A stretch of DNA of 64,000 nt from Candidatus Latescibacterota bacterium (lineage in GTDB: Bacteria > JAAXHH01): the NCBI GenBank assembly GCA_012270975.1, contig JAAXHH010000141.1, positions 874,763-938,762 of the forward strand, given 5' to 3'. The notes under the pieces were generated by a model. That model saw only the letters and a list, made by a program, of their open reading frames with translations. It made no database searches and had not been told where the DNA came from. Shown piece by piece: positions 62,000-64,000 of this stretch. How positions within the stretch are numbered: position 1 is the stretch's first letter; every line of letters starts with the position of its first letter. The position numbers and the translations under genes are program-made.

Positions 62000-63994
62000 T
62001 CACCAGGTCTGGACGGGATGGCCGGCCTGCGGAAACCAGATCCAGTCCGCCACGTAGGACAGAAACACACCGAGGACGAATGCGACCAGCATGCCCAGGA
62101 CAGCGGGGATCGCCTTGCGGTACAGCTGGATGCCGCCCACCTTGAGCAACAGGGCCTTCACGAACCAGACCACGAAAATGGAAAACACGGAACTGACCAT
62201 GCCCGGCGTCATGACCACGGCGAATCCGATGGGATGAAGCGACCACCAGGTAAACCGGTGGTGGGCCTGAATCAGCAGCGCGGTCACCAGCCCGCCGATG
62301 GCCATGAACCAGAATTCCGTTCCCGTGATCGCCTGTTCGTTGTTGATCCATTTTACCAGATTGTCATAGGGCAGCTTGCTCCCCGTGTTGAATGCGGGTT
62401 CAATGAAGTTTGACGCCCCGCTGTGCGTGTAACCCAGGTACACGGTGTAAGCCACAGCCACGATGATGCTCAATGCCAGCACCGCGGTGATCGTCTTGAA
62501 GGAACCCTTTCCCGTACCGCCCATCTCATCGTCCACCTTGGCAATATGCCCCATGGAGCACATGCCGAGCGTCCGCCAGTTTCGGGCGTAGGCGTTCCCG
62601 ATGGCCAGGTTGGTCAGATTCCGGGTGTCAATGCTGCCGGATCCGATGACGGCCACGGTAAAATCATGGGTCTCGAAGGGCAAGTCCAGAAACACGATGC
62701 CCGTTTCCGCCACAATGCGGGTAACGCCGACGAACATGAGCAGCAGTGACCCCATCATGAACGCGATGATACCCAAAGACATCCCCGTCGCATACAGCCA
62801 GCACACGATGTAGGTGACGCCGCCCAGGACGCCCAGCGCGGCCATGCGGTAGGAGAAGAACTCCCGCGAATCGTCCACGTGGGGCGCCTTTCCGATCGCC
62901 TTCATGAACACGTCCTTCAGGTGGCGTCGCGCGGCCCAGAGGGCGAACAGGGAAAAGACGAGGAAGCCGCCGGAATGCTGCGACTTGACGACCGCGAAGG
63001 CCTGGGGCACGCCGAGGCGGATCATGATGCCTTGCTGGATGATCATGATGACGAAAAAGACCCATATGCTGAAGAGGACATTGAGGTTGGTGAAATAGCC
63101 GACCCCGGCCACCAGGAAATTGAACCGGATGGGTATGGCGGGGAAAGACCGGGCGAGGACGAGGGGGAAATTGTGCAGCGGTCCGATGGGAATCGAACTG
63201 ACCCAGTTGAAGAACCCGACGATATTCCACAGGAAAATGAACAGCGTGATGCCGAAGCCATACCAGAACAGTTTCGACTGCATCACGGCCGGAAAGGCGC
63301 GGCGGCCCGTTCCCTCCTCGATCAGGATCAGCGGGATCTGTGCGAGCGGGAAGGTCAGCCTTTCGTGTTCGACCCACTGCTTCCGCAGCATGACCATGGC
63401 CGAGGCGCCAACCACGAAGATCGCGAGGAAGAAGGTGATCCACCAGAAGAGCGGAATCATCCAGGCGTTCCGGATGAGTCCGAGGAACGAAGGACTGGTC
63501 TCCGGTACGCCTTCGAAAAACCACGAAATGGCCCGATCCTCGTTGGCCACGATGAGCCACGAAGGCAGGTACTGGAAGAACAGTTCCGCCCACTGGTTCT
63601 CCGGCGTGGCGTAGTAATGGGGCGCGGTGATGGCCGAGATCCAGTAGGAACTGAAGGGCCAGGCGGGTATGGTGGACGCTGTGAAGACCAGGAAGAAAAC
63701 GACGATGAGTTCATTCCGGTTCAGCACCCAGGCCGGCTGGAAGGCCCGCATAAGGGGGTTGAGGACCAGCAGGACCAGCAGGAAGGGGAACAGCGCGGCG
63801 ACAGGCAGGTGGGTCAGGCTGATATAGGACGACCCGGTGACATACGCCGCGTGGAGCGTCCAGATGTTCAGCAGGACGGACATCACGACGCCGATCAGCA
63901 GCGCTTTGCGCGTGAGTCCCGAAGTTAACGTGGCTGCCGGCCTAACACGTCCGGATTCACCGGTCTGCGGTGGGGTCTCGCTGGATACGGACAT
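62000..63994 (-). CDS. Large polytopic membrane protein, DUF6785/DUF6784 type
   Basis: A 664-aa protein with about 14-16 membrane helices. The cytoplasmic N-terminus (TSGLTRKALLIGVVMSVLLN), the segment LNRNELIVVFFLVFTASTIP and the conserved VEHERLTFPLAQIPLILIE match uncharacterised OPT-transporter-like proteins common in Latescibacterota and Planctomycetota. It may transport oligopeptides or another solute; that is inference from the OPT-like pattern. The ATG at 63994 is 6 nt from the window edge, so a start further upstream cannot be ruled out. Confidence 0.75.
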   Translation of the reverse strand: MSVSSETPPQTGESGRVRPAATLTSGLTRKALLIGVVMSVLLNIWTLHAAYVTGSSYISLTHLPVAALFPFLLVLLVLNPLMRAFQPAWVLNRNELIVVFFLVFTASTIPAWPFSSYWISAITAPHYYATPENQWAELFFQYLPSWLIVANEDRAISWFFEGVPETSPSFLGLIRNAWMIPLFWWITFFLAIFVVGASAMVMLRKQWVEHERLTFPLAQIPLILIEEGTGRRAFPAVMQSKLFWYGFGITLFIFLWNIVGFFNWVSSIPIGPLHNFPLVLARSFPAIPIRFNFLVAGVGYFTNLNVLFSIWVFFVIMIIQQGIMIRLGVPQAFAVVKSQHSGGFLVFSLFALWAARRHLKDVFMKAIGKAPHVDDSREFFSYRMAALGVLGGVTYIVCWLYATGMSLGIIAFMMGSLLLMFVGVTRIVAETGIVFLDLPFETHDFTVAVIGSGSIDTRNLTNLAIGNAYARNWRTLGMCSMGHIAKVDDEMGGTGKGSFKTITAVLALSIIVAVAYTVYLGYTHSGASNFIEPAFNTGSKLPYDNLVKWINNEQAITGTEFWFMAIGGLVTALLIQAHHRFTWWSLHPIGFAVVMTPGMVSSVFSIFVVWFVKALLLKVGGIQLYRKAIPAVLGMLVAFVLGVFLSYVADWIWFPQAGHPVQTW

Positions 63995-64000
63995 GGGATA

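Overview
This window reads as a chromosomal segment of an uncultured, high-GC Gram-negative-type bacterium. The arguments are a lipoprotein adaptor with RND permeases, Sec and Tat signal peptides, and sigma70-like -35/-10 boxes. The gene content (seven phytanoyl-CoA dioxygenase paralogues, a sulfatase, a Minf_1886-family protein, a DUF6785-type membrane protein, acetamidase/formamidase and amidohydrolase genes) resembles Latescibacterota or Planctomycetota-like metagenome bins. That placement is inference from gene content. I see no rRNA, tRNA or CRISPR array and no intact insertion sequence.

Layout. 0-3.2 kb: two-subunit 2-oxoacid:ferredoxin oxidoreductase (korAB) behind a good promoter. 3.2-7.1 kb: NrtR-like Nudix regulator, TauE/SafE exporter, S1/P1 nuclease, sulfatase. 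7.3-9.5 kb: arsenic operon arsR-arsC-acr3 with a dyad operator. 9.6-11.5 kb: EamA exporter and amidohydrolase. 11.6-20 kb: RND efflux operon with one adaptor and two unusual permeases. 20-33.6 kb: scavenging genes (PhyH dioxygenases, a GH89-like glycosidase, a beta-propeller glycosidase, a sialidase-fold protein, a peptide-binding protein). 34-35.5 kb: an ECF sigma factor overlapping a gene whose product appears to join an anti-sigma-like N-terminus, an O6-methylguanine methyltransferase and a C-terminal Ada zinc domain. 36.4-46 kb: a defence/toxin-antitoxin island (DnaJ fusion, AlbA_2 ATPase, SF1 helicase, Phd-like antitoxin, hsdR relic, decayed hicA with intact hicB, AbiE-type pair with nested operator, two AT-richer HEPN-like genes). 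46-64 kb: aminotransferase/aldolase/PhyH/TenA operon, then a catabolic stretch (amidohydrolase, two FmdA-type amidases, APC permease fused to EIIA-like and TrkA_C domains, class V aminotransferase, gamma-glutamyltransferase, D-cysteine desulfhydrase-like enzyme) and a large membrane protein cut near the window edge.

How it fits together. Much of the window looks like machinery for stripping and importing organic matter (glycans, sulfate esters, peptides, amides, phytanyl-like or other substrates of Fe(II)/2-oxoglutarate oxygenases), with toxic-metal and drug efflux. The most distinctive single item is the sigma/anti-sigma-like/MGMT/Ada arrangement at 34.0-35.5 kb, which suggests alkylation sensing wired directly to a sigma factor. 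The 36-46 kb island mixes intact and visibly decaying defence genes, so it has turned over recently.
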